Shown one piece after another: positions 40,659 to 48,957 of a DNA stretch of 64,000 nt (within the stretch, counting starts at the first letter, position 1; every line of letters begins with the position of its first letter). The notes under the pieces were generated by a model. The model was not told where the DNA came from and searched no databases. It worked only from the letters and a program-made list of their open reading frames with translations. The translations under genes and the position numbers were made by a program. The stretch is taken from IMG/VR virus record IMGVR_UViG_3300024239_000011, positions 206,303 to 270,302 of that record. One strand, given 5' to 3'. Source of the stretch: a virus.

Positions 40659-40781
40659 ATGGCTTCAATTTTTTCGCGCTTCCGCTGGAACGGCAGGAAA
40701 ACCGATACGGCTGGTCGTATAGCTCAGTTGCTCAAGCAGGCTGGTGAACAGCACATGCCCTATTCACTGCTAGTGCGGTAG
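40659..40781 (+). CDS. Small basic ORF, 40 residues
   Basis: MASIFSRFRWNGRKTDTAGR, then a helix (IAQLLKQAGEQ) and SLLVR. Protein-like composition in an otherwise empty gap, but the ribosome site is poor. Confidence 0.35.
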   Translation: MASIFSRFRWNGRKTDTAGRIAQLLKQAGEQHMPYSLLVR

Positions 40782-40859
40782 ACGGGGCACCCCGCCAGAA
40801 CGAAGACTCACGCGACCACCACAAACCGCAAACAATCAGAAGAATAAGTGGGTTTATTT

Positions 40860-43196
40860 CTAATCTTCGAATGTTGTGAATTTATTTTCTTTGCGTGCGA
40901 TCAGAATATGGCTCGACCTAGTTTGCAATTCTTCGCGATGTGTTACCAGCATGATGCATTTATTTCTATCCCGTCCCATCTCTTTAAGTATATTGAATGC
41001 CATTTCACTACCTTGTGTATCTAGACCGGCATCAATGATTTCGTCGCAAAGAAGTATATTAATAGGACCATTGAGATTTTCCCAGATATCGCGGAAAGCT
41101 AGGGATAATGCGATAGACAGACGGGTACCTTCGCCGCGAGACAGGTTTCCGATGTCTAATTCACGACCGTACTGGTTGATTTCCGCCGTTAAGTCATTAT
41201 GGAACGTGACCTGATGGGGTAGTCCGATCTTACTCAGATAGTTAGCAAGGCGGGTATTGAGAAAGTTCAAGTTCTGGTCGATGATCTTCTTACGGATGAA
41301 ACTCTTCTTATCCACCAGAAGGTCTTTGAGGAATTTTTGGTGATCCAGTAAGCGCGTCAACTCATTCAGACGATCATAGCGCGGCGGGGTAAGGTTCTTT
41401 TGAAGTGTTTCCGCTTGTTCGGTGTACGGGTTCAACTTTGCCTTTTCAGTCGCGAGATCACGGGTGAACTGTTCGAACAGAGCCTTCGCCTGATAGGCGT
41501 CGTTACGGGTCGGGAAGATCGACGTAGGACGCACGCCAAGCCCGGTTATAGCGGCTTCTTTATCGGCCAGTATGGCATGCTTTTCCGACAGAACAGACCC
41601 GATCAATTCTGCCTGTGCGTTCTTTTCAGTAATTTTGTCTGCTATAACCTTCGCTGCTGTTTCGGCTATCGCTTTGACTTCAGCAATCTGCTGGGTGACT
41701 TCGCCTATGCGACGTTCAAGGTCCATCTGGGTGGAGATCGTTTCTCCCTTCAGTTTGCTAACAACTGCCTTGGTGTCGGACTGGATTTGCTTGATTTCGC
41801 GATCCCGATCCATTTCAAGTTTGGTAATGTCGTTCCCGGATCGTGCGATTTCATTGATCAATTGGGTATGGTGTTTTTCCATTTCCGTCTTGATCGTGGT
41901 AATGCGGGTTTCGATGCGTTCTATTACGTCATGAATATGCGCTTCGTCTTTCAACGCCTGTCCACAAGCTTTACAATTCTTACTGTCCGGGTCGGACAGT
42001 TCTGCTTCTGCTTTCGTAAGCTCTTCCTGTAATGCGGCGGTACGAGTTGCTGTGCTGACTTTGGTGGCTTCTAGAGTCGCACCAACACGCCCGATGGCAG
42101 TTTCAGTCTGGGTATTGATGCGGGCAATAGCTTCTTCGCATTGGCGTTCAGTGCGCTCAACCTGGGCAGCAACGGTAGTATCCAGTTGGTCAAGATCACG
42201 TTGATAGCGGTCTAGTTCGTTCTGAAGTCGCGTGACTTGCTGTTCATCGACGCCAGAACTCGTTTCAAGTTCCTTGATCTCAGCAAGCAAACGAGTGGCT
42301 TCGGTTTCGATCTGACGGATTTCTTGGGTAATAACATCCCGATCCGCTTTCAACGCTTGTATGGCACGGTCATAGATGTCTTGATCATCAAAGGCTTTCA
42401 CTTCGGCATCGAAGTCGATACCGGAAAGGGCACTGAGGTTGCCTTCGATTTCTGCGATGGTGTTATGCTGGGTGGTATCCCAACGTTGCACCTTCAACAT
42501 CAGGTCATCAATGCTGGTTTGGATTTTATCGTTCGCTGCTTTGATAGCCTCTATTTTATTCTCTTCCGACTCAATCTCGCGCTTAGAGTTGCGCATCAAC
42601 TCCATGATCGTTTCAGCTTTTTCAGACAGCAACTTGATACCAAGAATTTGCTCGATGATTTCGCGTTGCTCGGTTGGCTTCATCATCAAAAACGGGGCAG
42701 TGTAAGTGTTCATAGCTACGACGTGCTTGAACATCTCAAAGTCGATACCGACCACCGTATCAATGGCTTCCTGTGTATCCTTACCAGTACCCTGTTGGTC
42801 GCCAACCTCTTTGACGATTTCCTCGGAATTATCGGACGCACGAACAACGCCGTCCACAATCCACCGAAAGATTTTGGGTTTCTGCCCCCGTTCAACCCGG
42901 TACGTGTGACCTTTCTTCTGGAATTCCAAGGTCACTAAACTCTGTTTATTGTTGATGTTGTTTACAAAGTTGCCCACACGCCGAATCGGTGAAATGGCAT
43001 GTCCGTACAGAGCATAAGAAATGCCATTTACGATGGTGGTTTTTCCAACCCCATTTCTCGCAGAATTGTCGCCCTGTGGCTGGTCTAGGTTCTCGCCCAG
43101 GATGAGGGTCAGTCCCTTACGATCTAGAGATACTACCTGCTCGACGTTACCCACCGAGAGAAAGTTTTTCATCGTGATCTTGGTGAATTCCAACAT
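40860..43196 (-). CDS. 46: Recombination endonuclease subunit gp46 (Rad50/SbcC-like ATPase)
   Basis: SMC-type ATPase that works with gp47 to process DNA ends for recombination-dependent replication. Walker A region GENLDQPQGDNSARNGVGKT near residue 34. Long coiled coils flank a zinc hook CKACGQ near residue 412. The C-terminal half has LSRGEGTRLSIALSLAF (ABC signature) and ILLCDEIIDAGLD (Walker B). The length of 778 is greater than T4 gp46 (560) because the coils are longer. Normally adjacent to gp47, but here about 3.8 kb of cargo separates them. Confidence 0.93.
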   Translation of the reverse strand: MLEFTKITMKNFLSVGNVEQVVSLDRKGLTLILGENLDQPQGDNSARNGVGKTTIVNGISYALYGHAISPIRRVGNFVNNINNKQSLVTLEFQKKGHTYRVERGQKPKIFRWIVDGVVRASDNSEEIVKEVGDQQGTGKDTQEAIDTVVGIDFEMFKHVVAMNTYTAPFLMMKPTEQREIIEQILGIKLLSEKAETIMELMRNSKREIESEENKIEAIKAANDKIQTSIDDLMLKVQRWDTTQHNTIAEIEGNLSALSGIDFDAEVKAFDDQDIYDRAIQALKADRDVITQEIRQIETEATRLLAEIKELETSSGVDEQQVTRLQNELDRYQRDLDQLDTTVAAQVERTERQCEEAIARINTQTETAIGRVGATLEATKVSTATRTAALQEELTKAEAELSDPDSKNCKACGQALKDEAHIHDVIERIETRITTIKTEMEKHHTQLINEIARSGNDITKLEMDRDREIKQIQSDTKAVVSKLKGETISTQMDLERRIGEVTQQIAEVKAIAETAAKVIADKITEKNAQAELIGSVLSEKHAILADKEAAITGLGVRPTSIFPTRNDAYQAKALFEQFTRDLATEKAKLNPYTEQAETLQKNLTPPRYDRLNELTRLLDHQKFLKDLLVDKKSFIRKKIIDQNLNFLNTRLANYLSKIGLPHQVTFHNDLTAEINQYGRELDIGNLSRGEGTRLSIALSLAFRDIWENLNGPINILLCDEIIDAGLDTQGSEMAFNILKEMGRDRNKCIMLVTHREELQTRSSHILIARKENKFTTFED

Positions 43197-43212
43197 AGTT
43201 CGCCTTTTGTTC

Positions 43213-44166
43213 TCATACTGGGAATATTAATAGCTCAGTTTTCTCGGTGGCTGCAATTTTCTTCCCGTTGTCGGTTTCCACCTTGGTCTGCTGGATCGTG
43301 TATTTGGCATCAAACGCTTCAATACGCGCCCACGAGTAAAGGTCACGGATTTCTGGGCAGTCGTCATATGACAGCACCCACGGGTGTGGACATACCCGCA
43401 GAAGGTCTGCCATGCGGCGGTGATCGTCCTCGGTGAAGGCATGCTGGTACAGATCACCGCCCTTCATGTAATACGGCGGGTCCAAATAGATGAAAGCTGG
43501 TCGGCTGGTGTCGGTGATCATTGCAGCAAAATCGCTGTTGGTGACCCTCGCATCGACCGAAATAAACTGCTTGTGGATCAGGTCGATTTTCTTGCAGATG
43601 TTGGATGGACTCCAACGGCAATCAATTGGGTACTTGGTATTGGCATCTTGGTTGCGCCCACCTAATGGACCGCCGGATTTGACGCCGAGACCTGAGTAGG
43701 AGATTTGGTGGATCGCCAGCTTCCGGAACCCACATTCAACTATTTCGCTGATAGTGGTTGGGGTTGGATTGTCCAAGAAGAACTGCTTGTAGTCGTCAAA
43801 CGCCTGGATGGACGGCTTAAAGCTATTGACCAGTTCCTTTAGCTCTTCTGGATTGTTGATGACTGCGTTCCATAGTGAGAAAATTCCTACATCCTTGTCG
43901 TTGATCCAGAAGGATCGATAGCCAAATGTCTTCTCTTTTGCGTTCTTTCCCTTGGTTGGTGTATCAAAGGAGAACAACAAATCAAACGGGTCTTGTGATA
44001 CCTGCTTGGTGTGGTCGTTGTCTTCAAGCACCATCAGTCCCACGCTACCGCCGCCGAAGAATGGCTCACGATATTCCATCGCATCGTTGCTGGTAGCAGC
44101 AATGGCGGTTAGAATTTCATCGCGGAACTTGGACTTTCCGCCCGGATACCGAAAGAATGAAGCCAT
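43213..44166 (-). CDS. Dam-type N6-adenine DNA methyltransferase (D12 class)
   Basis: SAM-binding motif FFRYPGGKSKFRDEIL at the N-terminus, EPFFGGGSVG near residue 34, and catalytic FIYLDPPYYMKGG near residue 219, the alpha-class order. 317 residues. It lies in the operon with the HaeIII-family endonuclease but is an adenine enzyme, so it would not give the classic GGCC cytosine protection. The recognition site cannot be told. Confidence 0.9.
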   Translation of the reverse strand: MASFFRYPGGKSKFRDEILTAIAATSNDAMEYREPFFGGGSVGLMVLEDNDHTKQVSQDPFDLLFSFDTPTKGKNAKEKTFGYRSFWINDKDVGIFSLWNAVINNPEELKELVNSFKPSIQAFDDYKQFFLDNPTPTTISEIVECGFRKLAIHQISYSGLGVKSGGPLGGRNQDANTKYPIDCRWSPSNICKKIDLIHKQFISVDARVTNSDFAAMITDTSRPAFIYLDPPYYMKGGDLYQHAFTEDDHRRMADLLRVCPHPWVLSYDDCPEIRDLYSWARIEAFDAKYTIQQTKVETDNGKKIAATEKTELLIFPV

Positions 44167-44175
44167 TTCAACTCC

Positions 44176-45141
44176 TTAACCAAATAAGTCTTTGTTTATC
44201 GCAGATAGGCTGGCTTCTGGACAATTTTTATCTTTGATGGTTAACGTTTTGGCGAAATGGTCCGGTATGGATATTTCTATTGAGAATTTTAAGTCATCCT
44301 CGACTTTACTACTTGCGTTATGTAATCGGAAATTAACTTTCCAATACTCGGTTGTAATCATATAGATGCGGGCAGCTTCGTCCATTTCGGGTGTTAGACC
44401 GGAAAATAGGGATGAATTGTCGGGGATATTCGTGTAGAGGTGTTTTATTTTTCCGAAGTTGGTTTTAGGGTATGGAAGTGACCCGTTTACATTGATTGGG
44501 TATACTGTAATGTAATCTGATTTTCTTGGGTCGGTGCGTAGAACTGCTTTATAGTAGTCGTGCGTTCCCAGGATGGTTTGGACAATCCCATTTACTAGTA
44601 CGTCGCTGGGGGTACGTTGAAAGATCGAGAAAATTATGTTGGTAAGTTGTTGACACAATTTGAGCGGCTTCACATCCAGCCGGTGCCAAAGCGACCCTAT
44701 GTGAGGGGTTAAAACGCTGAGTGTGTCTTTAATCGCGGTGCGCTCGGCGTCGGTTAACTCACATCCACAAATGGTTGTAGTTCTTTCTGAAATACGGAGC
44801 GATTTCTGTTCATCGCTGTTGTGTTTAAGGGATATTCCGCGTCGAATTGACGGGTTGTGTAAAAGAACATCACTTACGTCACCTCCAACAGCTAGGTGAT
44901 CCGATAGGCAAATAGCATTAAGGTTTGAACAATCGTTCAAACCTTCCGTTGCTAAAATATAATCGAGTAGAGTGTTACCAGCAGCCAACATCAGCCGATA
45001 TTCATAGGACGTGCCATTGTATTGAAGGTCGGCAAGTTCTGCCTTTTTCAAATAGTAGGATTTGTCCAGTCGGAGTGTTGCCCCTCGCATGGCAGCGGCG
45101 TCCATAACACTTGCTTCGAACGCATCACCTTTATTAGTCAT
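44176..45141 (-). CDS. HaeIII-family restriction endonuclease
   Basis: 321 residues, matching the roughly 318 of HaeIII, which cuts GGCC. Family stretches: KGDAFEASVMDAAAM near the N-terminus, GGDVSDVLLHNPSIRRGISL then KHNSDEQKSLRIS (the DV...KHN active-site region), LGTHDYYKAVLRTDP, YPINVNGSLPYPK and YWKVNFRLHNASSKVEDDLK. The putative catalytic Asp and Lys residues are kept. There is no cytosine-5 methylase beside it. The window itself is almost free of GGCC. It may cut host DNA or competing phages. Operon order: two unknown genes, this gene, Dam, gp46. Confidence 0.82.
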   Translation of the reverse strand: MTNKGDAFEASVMDAAAMRGATLRLDKSYYLKKAELADLQYNGTSYEYRLMLAAGNTLLDYILATEGLNDCSNLNAICLSDHLAVGGDVSDVLLHNPSIRRGISLKHNSDEQKSLRISERTTTICGCELTDAERTAIKDTLSVLTPHIGSLWHRLDVKPLKLCQQLTNIIFSIFQRTPSDVLVNGIVQTILGTHDYYKAVLRTDPRKSDYITVYPINVNGSLPYPKTNFGKIKHLYTNIPDNSSLFSGLTPEMDEAARIYMITTEYWKVNFRLHNASSKVEDDLKFSIEISIPDHFAKTLTIKDKNCPEASLSAINKDLFG

Positions 45142-45775
45142 TGTATGGGACGTAGGTATGCGTTTCTACGTTGATAAGCGGACGCAGCATATGAGCATAC
45201 ACATCATAATTCTGGTGTGAGCAATCTTTGACCGGTGAGGGGGTGATCGGTAGATTTTCAATGAAAGTTTTGCTCTGCCACCCGGTCAGAACCACCCGCG
45301 CCCATTTCTCGTCACGAGATTCGGCTTCGCAATAACCGAACACGTAGATATCGCATTTTGGTGGCGTAGCAAACCCGCGGTCAGTAATTGCCTGAATACG
45401 GTTGATCAAGCTGACGGTGGTTGCCAGCTTTACATCAACCGTCTTACCATTTTCAGTGAAATCGGTGTCATCGTATGCCCGGAAAGTGAGGTCCACCGGG
45501 AGGTTCTTAATTTTGGCATAGGCAAACTCCCCTAGCATTCCCATGCGGGTAACGATAAATGGATCATCGTCAGTGTTCTTGATGCCGCGTCCATAGCTTC
45601 CGGGTTTTGTATTACACCCTCGGTGTTTAGACGCGGCATCACACAATTCCCATTCAACGCCTTCAATTTTGATCACCAATGCCGGGTTTGCACGTGGACG
45701 TTCCAGTGGTCCCAATTTGATGGTGGTGCTGATTTCAGGGGTGATTTGATTAGGCGTGTAGGAAATTTCATTCAT
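45134..45775 (-). CDS. Putative PD-(D/E)XK nuclease-like protein
   Basis: 213 residues. The block MLGEFAYAKIKNLPVDLTFR then YDDTDFTENGKTVDVKLAT has the E...D...xDVK spacing of restriction-fold nucleases. RIQAITDRGFATPPKCDIYV followed by WARVVLTGW fits the following strands. It overlaps the HaeIII-like gene by eight bases, so the two may be produced together. Confidence 0.6.
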   Translation of the reverse strand: MNEISYTPNQITPEISTTIKLGPLERPRANPALVIKIEGVEWELCDAASKHRGCNTKPGSYGRGIKNTDDDPFIVTRMGMLGEFAYAKIKNLPVDLTFRAYDDTDFTENGKTVDVKLATTVSLINRIQAITDRGFATPPKCDIYVFGYCEAESRDEKWARVVLTGWQSKTFIENLPITPSPVKDCSHQNYDVYAHMLRPLINVETHTYVPYND

Positions 45776-46365
45776 GCAGCAAGCCCTTCGACCACAGTGT
45801 AGTCGCGATGCTCGAACCCGATAATCAGGCTGATTGATTCGTCCCAGATGACGGGGAATTCGCGACCACCAACCCCGTATACCAGAAACAGCTTGTGGTC
45901 AGCGGTTTCTTTATCCCAATACAAGTGGGTGTATTCACCGCGCATGATTTTCTTGTTGAGATCGATCCATTGCGGGTAGGATAAATGCTCAAACCCGCAC
46001 TTTTCATCTGCGTCTTTCTTGGAATCGGACAATGCTTTGCGGGCATATGTCGTCATGAAGATCAGTGTATCGAAGAAATGTTCGAGTAAGTATTCACGGG
46101 GTAGAACACCCGTAATGTGCTTCGATCCGTTGTCGCGGGTGCGGGTAACTGCGACGAAGAAATCGTCTCCGTTATACTGCCAACGGACGGCATACACGGA
46201 GACAGCCGAATCTTGTTCCAATAATTTACAGTTCCATGGATTGCTCAAATCAAGAACCATGCTGCACATCTGACAATAATCCTCATGGGACACTTCCAGA
46301 TCATAAAACTCTGCCATCTGACGCTTGAAATTACGGAAGGCATTGCCGGTAGCGGACGGAAACAT
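45772..46365 (-). CDS. Hypothetical protein, 197 residues
   Basis: Starts MFPSATGNAFRNFKRQMAEF at 46365; a longer frame to 46443 would cross a hairpin. Trp/Tyr-rich with strands (VYAVRWQYNGDDFFVAV). Coupled to the nuclease-like gene by ATGA overlap. Function unknown. Confidence 0.6.
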   Translation of the reverse strand: MFPSATGNAFRNFKRQMAEFYDLEVSHEDYCQMCSMVLDLSNPWNCKLLEQDSAVSVYAVRWQYNGDDFFVAVTRTRDNGSKHITGVLPREYLLEHFFDTLIFMTTYARKALSDSKKDADEKCGFEHLSYPQWIDLNKKIMRGEYTHLYWDKETADHKLFLVYGVGGREFPVIWDESISLIIGFEHRDYTVVEGLAA

Positions 46366-46390
46366 GCGACAACTCCGAAACAAGAGGAAC

Positions 46391-46439
46391 GGACAACAAA
46401 TATGCCGCTGAAGGCGGCTCAGCGGCAATATATTTGTCC
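46391..46439 (-). terminator. Long hairpin after the small membrane protein gene
   Basis: Core GCCGCTGA/TCAGCGGC with flanking pairing of GGACAA.AAATAT and ATATATTTGTCC. It may terminate upstream transcripts or set the border before 46365. Confidence 0.6.
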
Positions 46440-46457
46440 ACAAGATGAATGGATGTT

Positions 46458-46619
46458 TTACTTACAGTCACGCATGATTAAGTAATCCCATGCTTGATTT
46501 CCAGTTGGTAAATGTCCGCATTCTTCTTGGAACAGCATAGTGGGAAGCAAGACGCTGACCAGAATGAGAATGGTGAGAACGATGGGTGCTACGAGGGTGA
46601 TGAACGCAATCGGTTTCAT
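46458..46619 (-). CDS. Small single-pass membrane protein, 53 residues
   Basis: MKPIAFITLVAPIVLTILIL continuing to a hydrophobic span of about 25 residues, then a polar tail (EECGHLPTGNQAWDYLIM). Placed between the HNH gene and the restriction cargo. Role unknown. Confidence 0.55.
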   Translation of the reverse strand: MKPIAFITLVAPIVLTILILVSVLLPTMLFQEECGHLPTGNQAWDYLIMRDCK

Positions 46620-46645
46620 GATCCGTCCTGTGTGGGGGAAATCCC

Positions 46646-46987
46646 CTACCGTATACACTCTGCATACAAAGGGAGCAAATCGTTATATAGAGCCATCACA
46701 TCACCTCCGTTCTTTTGCACATAGAAGCTATGTGGTGGTTGGGTACCTTTCATTTTGTTGCACTCTTGACAAGCGGCAACAATGTTGATCCAGCTATGGG
46801 CGCCACCCTTCGAACGCGGGATTATATGGTCCCGCGTTGGATGATCCATGATCTTTCCGCAGTAGGCGCAACGATGGTTCTGAGCTTCTGACAGCCGGGA
46901 AAGCGACACCCCGATCCCATCTGGGTCGTAGCTGCATTCCCGGCGCAAATCTGACCAGATCAACTGGACGCCCATATCATCGCGCAT
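46646..46987 (-). CDS. HNH endonuclease, 113 residues
   Basis: Compact HNH domain: CAYCGKIM, RDHIIPRSKGGAHSWIN and ACQECNKMKG give two zinc Cys pairs and the catalytic His. The ATG at 46987 overlaps the gp47 stop; a TTG at 47002 is less likely. It may be a small homing enzyme that helped open the gap between gp46 and gp47. Confidence 0.85.
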   Translation of the reverse strand: MRDDMGVQLIWSDLRRECSYDPDGIGVSLSRLSEAQNHRCAYCGKIMDHPTRDHIIPRSKGGAHSWINIVAACQECNKMKGTQPPHSFYVQKNGGDVMALYNDLLPLYAECIR

Positions 46988-48000
46988 CAAACGCTTCTCC
47001 AAATCTCAACCAGAATAGCGTTGTCGATGGTAGCCGAATCGACAGCCAACAAACCTTCTTCAATGATCTGGTCGATAGTTTGAAAATTCACTTCTAGTGC
47101 GGTGTTGCTCATTTCATCCACAAGGTTTTTGGGGCGAAGTTCCATTTCACGGACTTGGAACATCCGTTCCAGTTCGTCGCGGATGGTCGCCATTTCCTCG
47201 TAGGACAAATCAACATCAATGGTAACGCGGGCGTACACGTCTGGGGTCAAATACTTCGACGGGTCTGCGATAATATCTGAAAGATTGGTCGTGATGTATT
47301 TCGGGCAGTTTTCCCAATCGCGATAGATGGGCTTGCCGCCGTGTTCGATCAGCATGCAACCGCGTTCGAAGTCCCATGCGTCGGCGTAGTTGTGAGGGAA
47401 CGCATTACCGATATAGTGAATGTTGCCCGACCGCTGGCGTTTATGGAAGTGTCCGGTGAATACGTACTCCTGATTAGTGAACAGGTTCTTGTTGACCGTC
47501 CCGTGGTCCTGGCATTCGATCATCGCGTTAAGCAGAAAACCGGGGATTTCAAAGTGTCCAAAGACGTATTTTTCTTGCCACTCGGGAATACTCTTCCATT
47601 CGTCTCCAATCATCCAGGGCTGGAAGCGCGTGTCACCAATGACCAATGGATGCTGAACGACCGTCACTTTTTCAAGCAATTGACCAAACCGCGCGGATGT
47701 CACGTCACGTTTGTCCTTGAAAAACATATCGTGATTTCCCACGACAAAGTAAACGTTCGTGAAATATTCTGCCAGCCGTGTCAACCCTTCAATACCGTAA
47801 TTTAGTGTATTCACGTTGATAGTGCTGCGATTATGGAAGAAGTCACCCAAGAAAATACAAGTTTCAGCACCAAATTCATCGGCTTCCTTTATAAACCAAT
47901 CAATAAAATCCAAACAGTCGTTGTTATGGGTGTCTGAATTACTTCGGCACCCAAAATGTATATCTGTGAAGACTGCTGCTTTCTGGAATGCCATCGTCAT
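46987..48000 (-). CDS. 47: Recombination endonuclease subunit gp47 (Mre11/SbcD-like)
   Basis: Metallophosphoesterase nuclease partner of gp46. Metal motifs: VFTDIHFG near residue 11, IFLGDFFHNR near residue 50, FVVGNHDMFF near residue 90, and YVFTGHFHKRQ near residue 185. 337 residues, as T4 gp47 (339). ATG at 48000 has an AGGTG ribosome site. Confidence 0.93.
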   Translation of the reverse strand: MTMAFQKAAVFTDIHFGCRSNSDTHNNDCLDFIDWFIKEADEFGAETCIFLGDFFHNRSTINVNTLNYGIEGLTRLAEYFTNVYFVVGNHDMFFKDKRDVTSARFGQLLEKVTVVQHPLVIGDTRFQPWMIGDEWKSIPEWQEKYVFGHFEIPGFLLNAMIECQDHGTVNKNLFTNQEYVFTGHFHKRQRSGNIHYIGNAFPHNYADAWDFERGCMLIEHGGKPIYRDWENCPKYITTNLSDIIADPSKYLTPDVYARVTIDVDLSYEEMATIRDELERMFQVREMELRPKNLVDEMSNTALEVNFQTIDQIIEEGLLAVDSATIDNAILVEIWRSV

Positions 48001-48042
48001 TGTTCACCTTTTGTTCTTAGTGGATTGTCGGTATTCTCGGTA

Positions 48043-48264
48043 TTATTTCAGTCGCTCGACATACCGACGCACGTAATCGCCCCAATCACCAACTACCGCA
48101 TTATCAGAACCGTTGATTTCAACGCCGTAGCTCGCGATACTAACCCTAATCCCTGGTGGAATAGGCATACGCACGCTCTTGATTTCAAGATCGGGGTTCC
48201 TGGCAACAAAAATCAAAATACCGTCGTCAATCTTGACTAGATTGATGGGATAATGGATAACCAT
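48043..48264 (-). CDS. Hypothetical protein, 73 residues
   Basis: Strand-rich small protein (MVIHYPINLVKIDDGILIFV) ending in a helix (WGDYVRRYVERLK). Sits between gp47 and the capsid-fragment cluster. Unknown. Confidence 0.55.
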   Translation of the reverse strand: MVIHYPINLVKIDDGILIFVARNPDLEIKSVRMPIPPGIRVSIASYGVEINGSDNAVVGDWGDYVRRYVERLK

Positions 48265-48284
48265 GTTCGTTCCTTTTTCCTGTT

Positions 48285-48494
48285 CTAATCATCTTCTAGC
48301 GCATTTTGACGCAGATCGTCAAAAAATGCTTTTACTTGTGGGTCAGATTTTGGTTCATATCCGGGGAGTGTTGTGACATGGGAACCCGGTAATTTTTGTG
48401 CGCTCATTGGTGATAGCTCAATAAAGTCGTCAACGACGACCGTTGGCATAACCCGCCGTATCTCAGTGATTTTGCGTTGCATTTCGTCGTTCAA
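48285..48494 (-). CDS. Small protein carrying a major-capsid-like segment, 69 residues
   Basis: Residues 8-30 read ITEIRRVMPTVVVDDFIELS followed by PMS, a close match to gp23 of this phage (IRRVMPTVIANEIIGVQPM). The rest is unrelated and ends SDPQVKAFFDDLRQNALEDD. Start overlaps the upstream stop (ATGA), so it is translated as part of the cluster. Function unknown; a capsid mimic or decoy is one idea. Confidence 0.65.
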   Translation of the reverse strand: MNDEMQRKITEIRRVMPTVVVDDFIELSPMSAQKLPGSHVTTLPGYEPKSDPQVKAFFDDLRQNALEDD

Positions 48495-48712
48495 TCTTCG
48501 ACCTCGGTTTTGTTTTGCTCAAAGAAATCCACCACCTGTGGGTCGGGTTCCTTCATAGGTGAAATTTTGGGTGCGCATATACCGGGCATGTCGGTTAGAA
48601 CTTCCGGCATTACTCTGCGTATTACGGGAAGGATAACCTTCGTCATACCTACCGGTCCATCCAACAATGCCTGTTTGGTTTCTAGCCAGTGGGACGTGGT
48701 TGGTTTGATCAA
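48491..48712 (-). CDS. Small protein carrying N-terminal major-capsid-like segments, 73 residues
   Basis: SHWLETKQALLDGPVG matches gp23 residues 7-22 (SHWKQTRDALCEGLTG), and TKVILPVIRRVMPEVLTDMP matches the later gp23 stretch NKVILPVIRRVMPTVIANEI, with the intervening gp23 residues missing. It ends PDPQVVDFFEQNKTEVED. Both junctions with neighbours overlap by four bases. Confidence 0.7.
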   Translation of the reverse strand: MIKPTTSHWLETKQALLDGPVGMTKVILPVIRRVMPEVLTDMPGICAPKISPMKEPDPQVVDFFEQNKTEVED

Positions 48713-48957
48713 TTCTCTGGCTCCCGACTGTTCGCGAGAAAGAATCCACGCCCGCTCGTTTTCGCGGATTTCTTCTTCGGTTCGATCTCGGCGGTAATCT
48801 CATGCGACATCGCTGCAATAATTTCAGCCTCAATATCGGGGTGTGCTTCATGATGGCGAAACTGCTGCCCGAATTGCGGCTCGTCTATGATGAATTTAAT
48901 CAAGGGCGTCCATCGCTTCTTGGCGCTGTTGCTCAAAATAGCTGCGAGTGTCGCCAT
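48709..48957 (-). CDS. Small protein carrying an internal major-capsid-like segment, 82 residues
   Basis: DIEAEIIAAMSHEITAEI matches gp23 DIEAEIMAALAQEITAEI. It continues with a Lys-rich tail and SGRGFFLANSREPEN. The start may be the ATG at 48957 or a TTG at 48903 (overlapping the previous stop); both give the matching segment. Confidence 0.6.
   Translation of the reverse strand: MATLAAILSNSAKKRWTPLIKFIIDEPQFGQQFRHHEAHPDIEAEIIAAMSHEITAEIEPKKKSAKTSGRGFFLANSREPEN

Noticed and set aside
40700-40760. tRNA-like start (GGTCGTATAGCTCAGTTG)
   Set aside because: The rest of a cloverleaf does not follow; the bases are explained by a small open frame.
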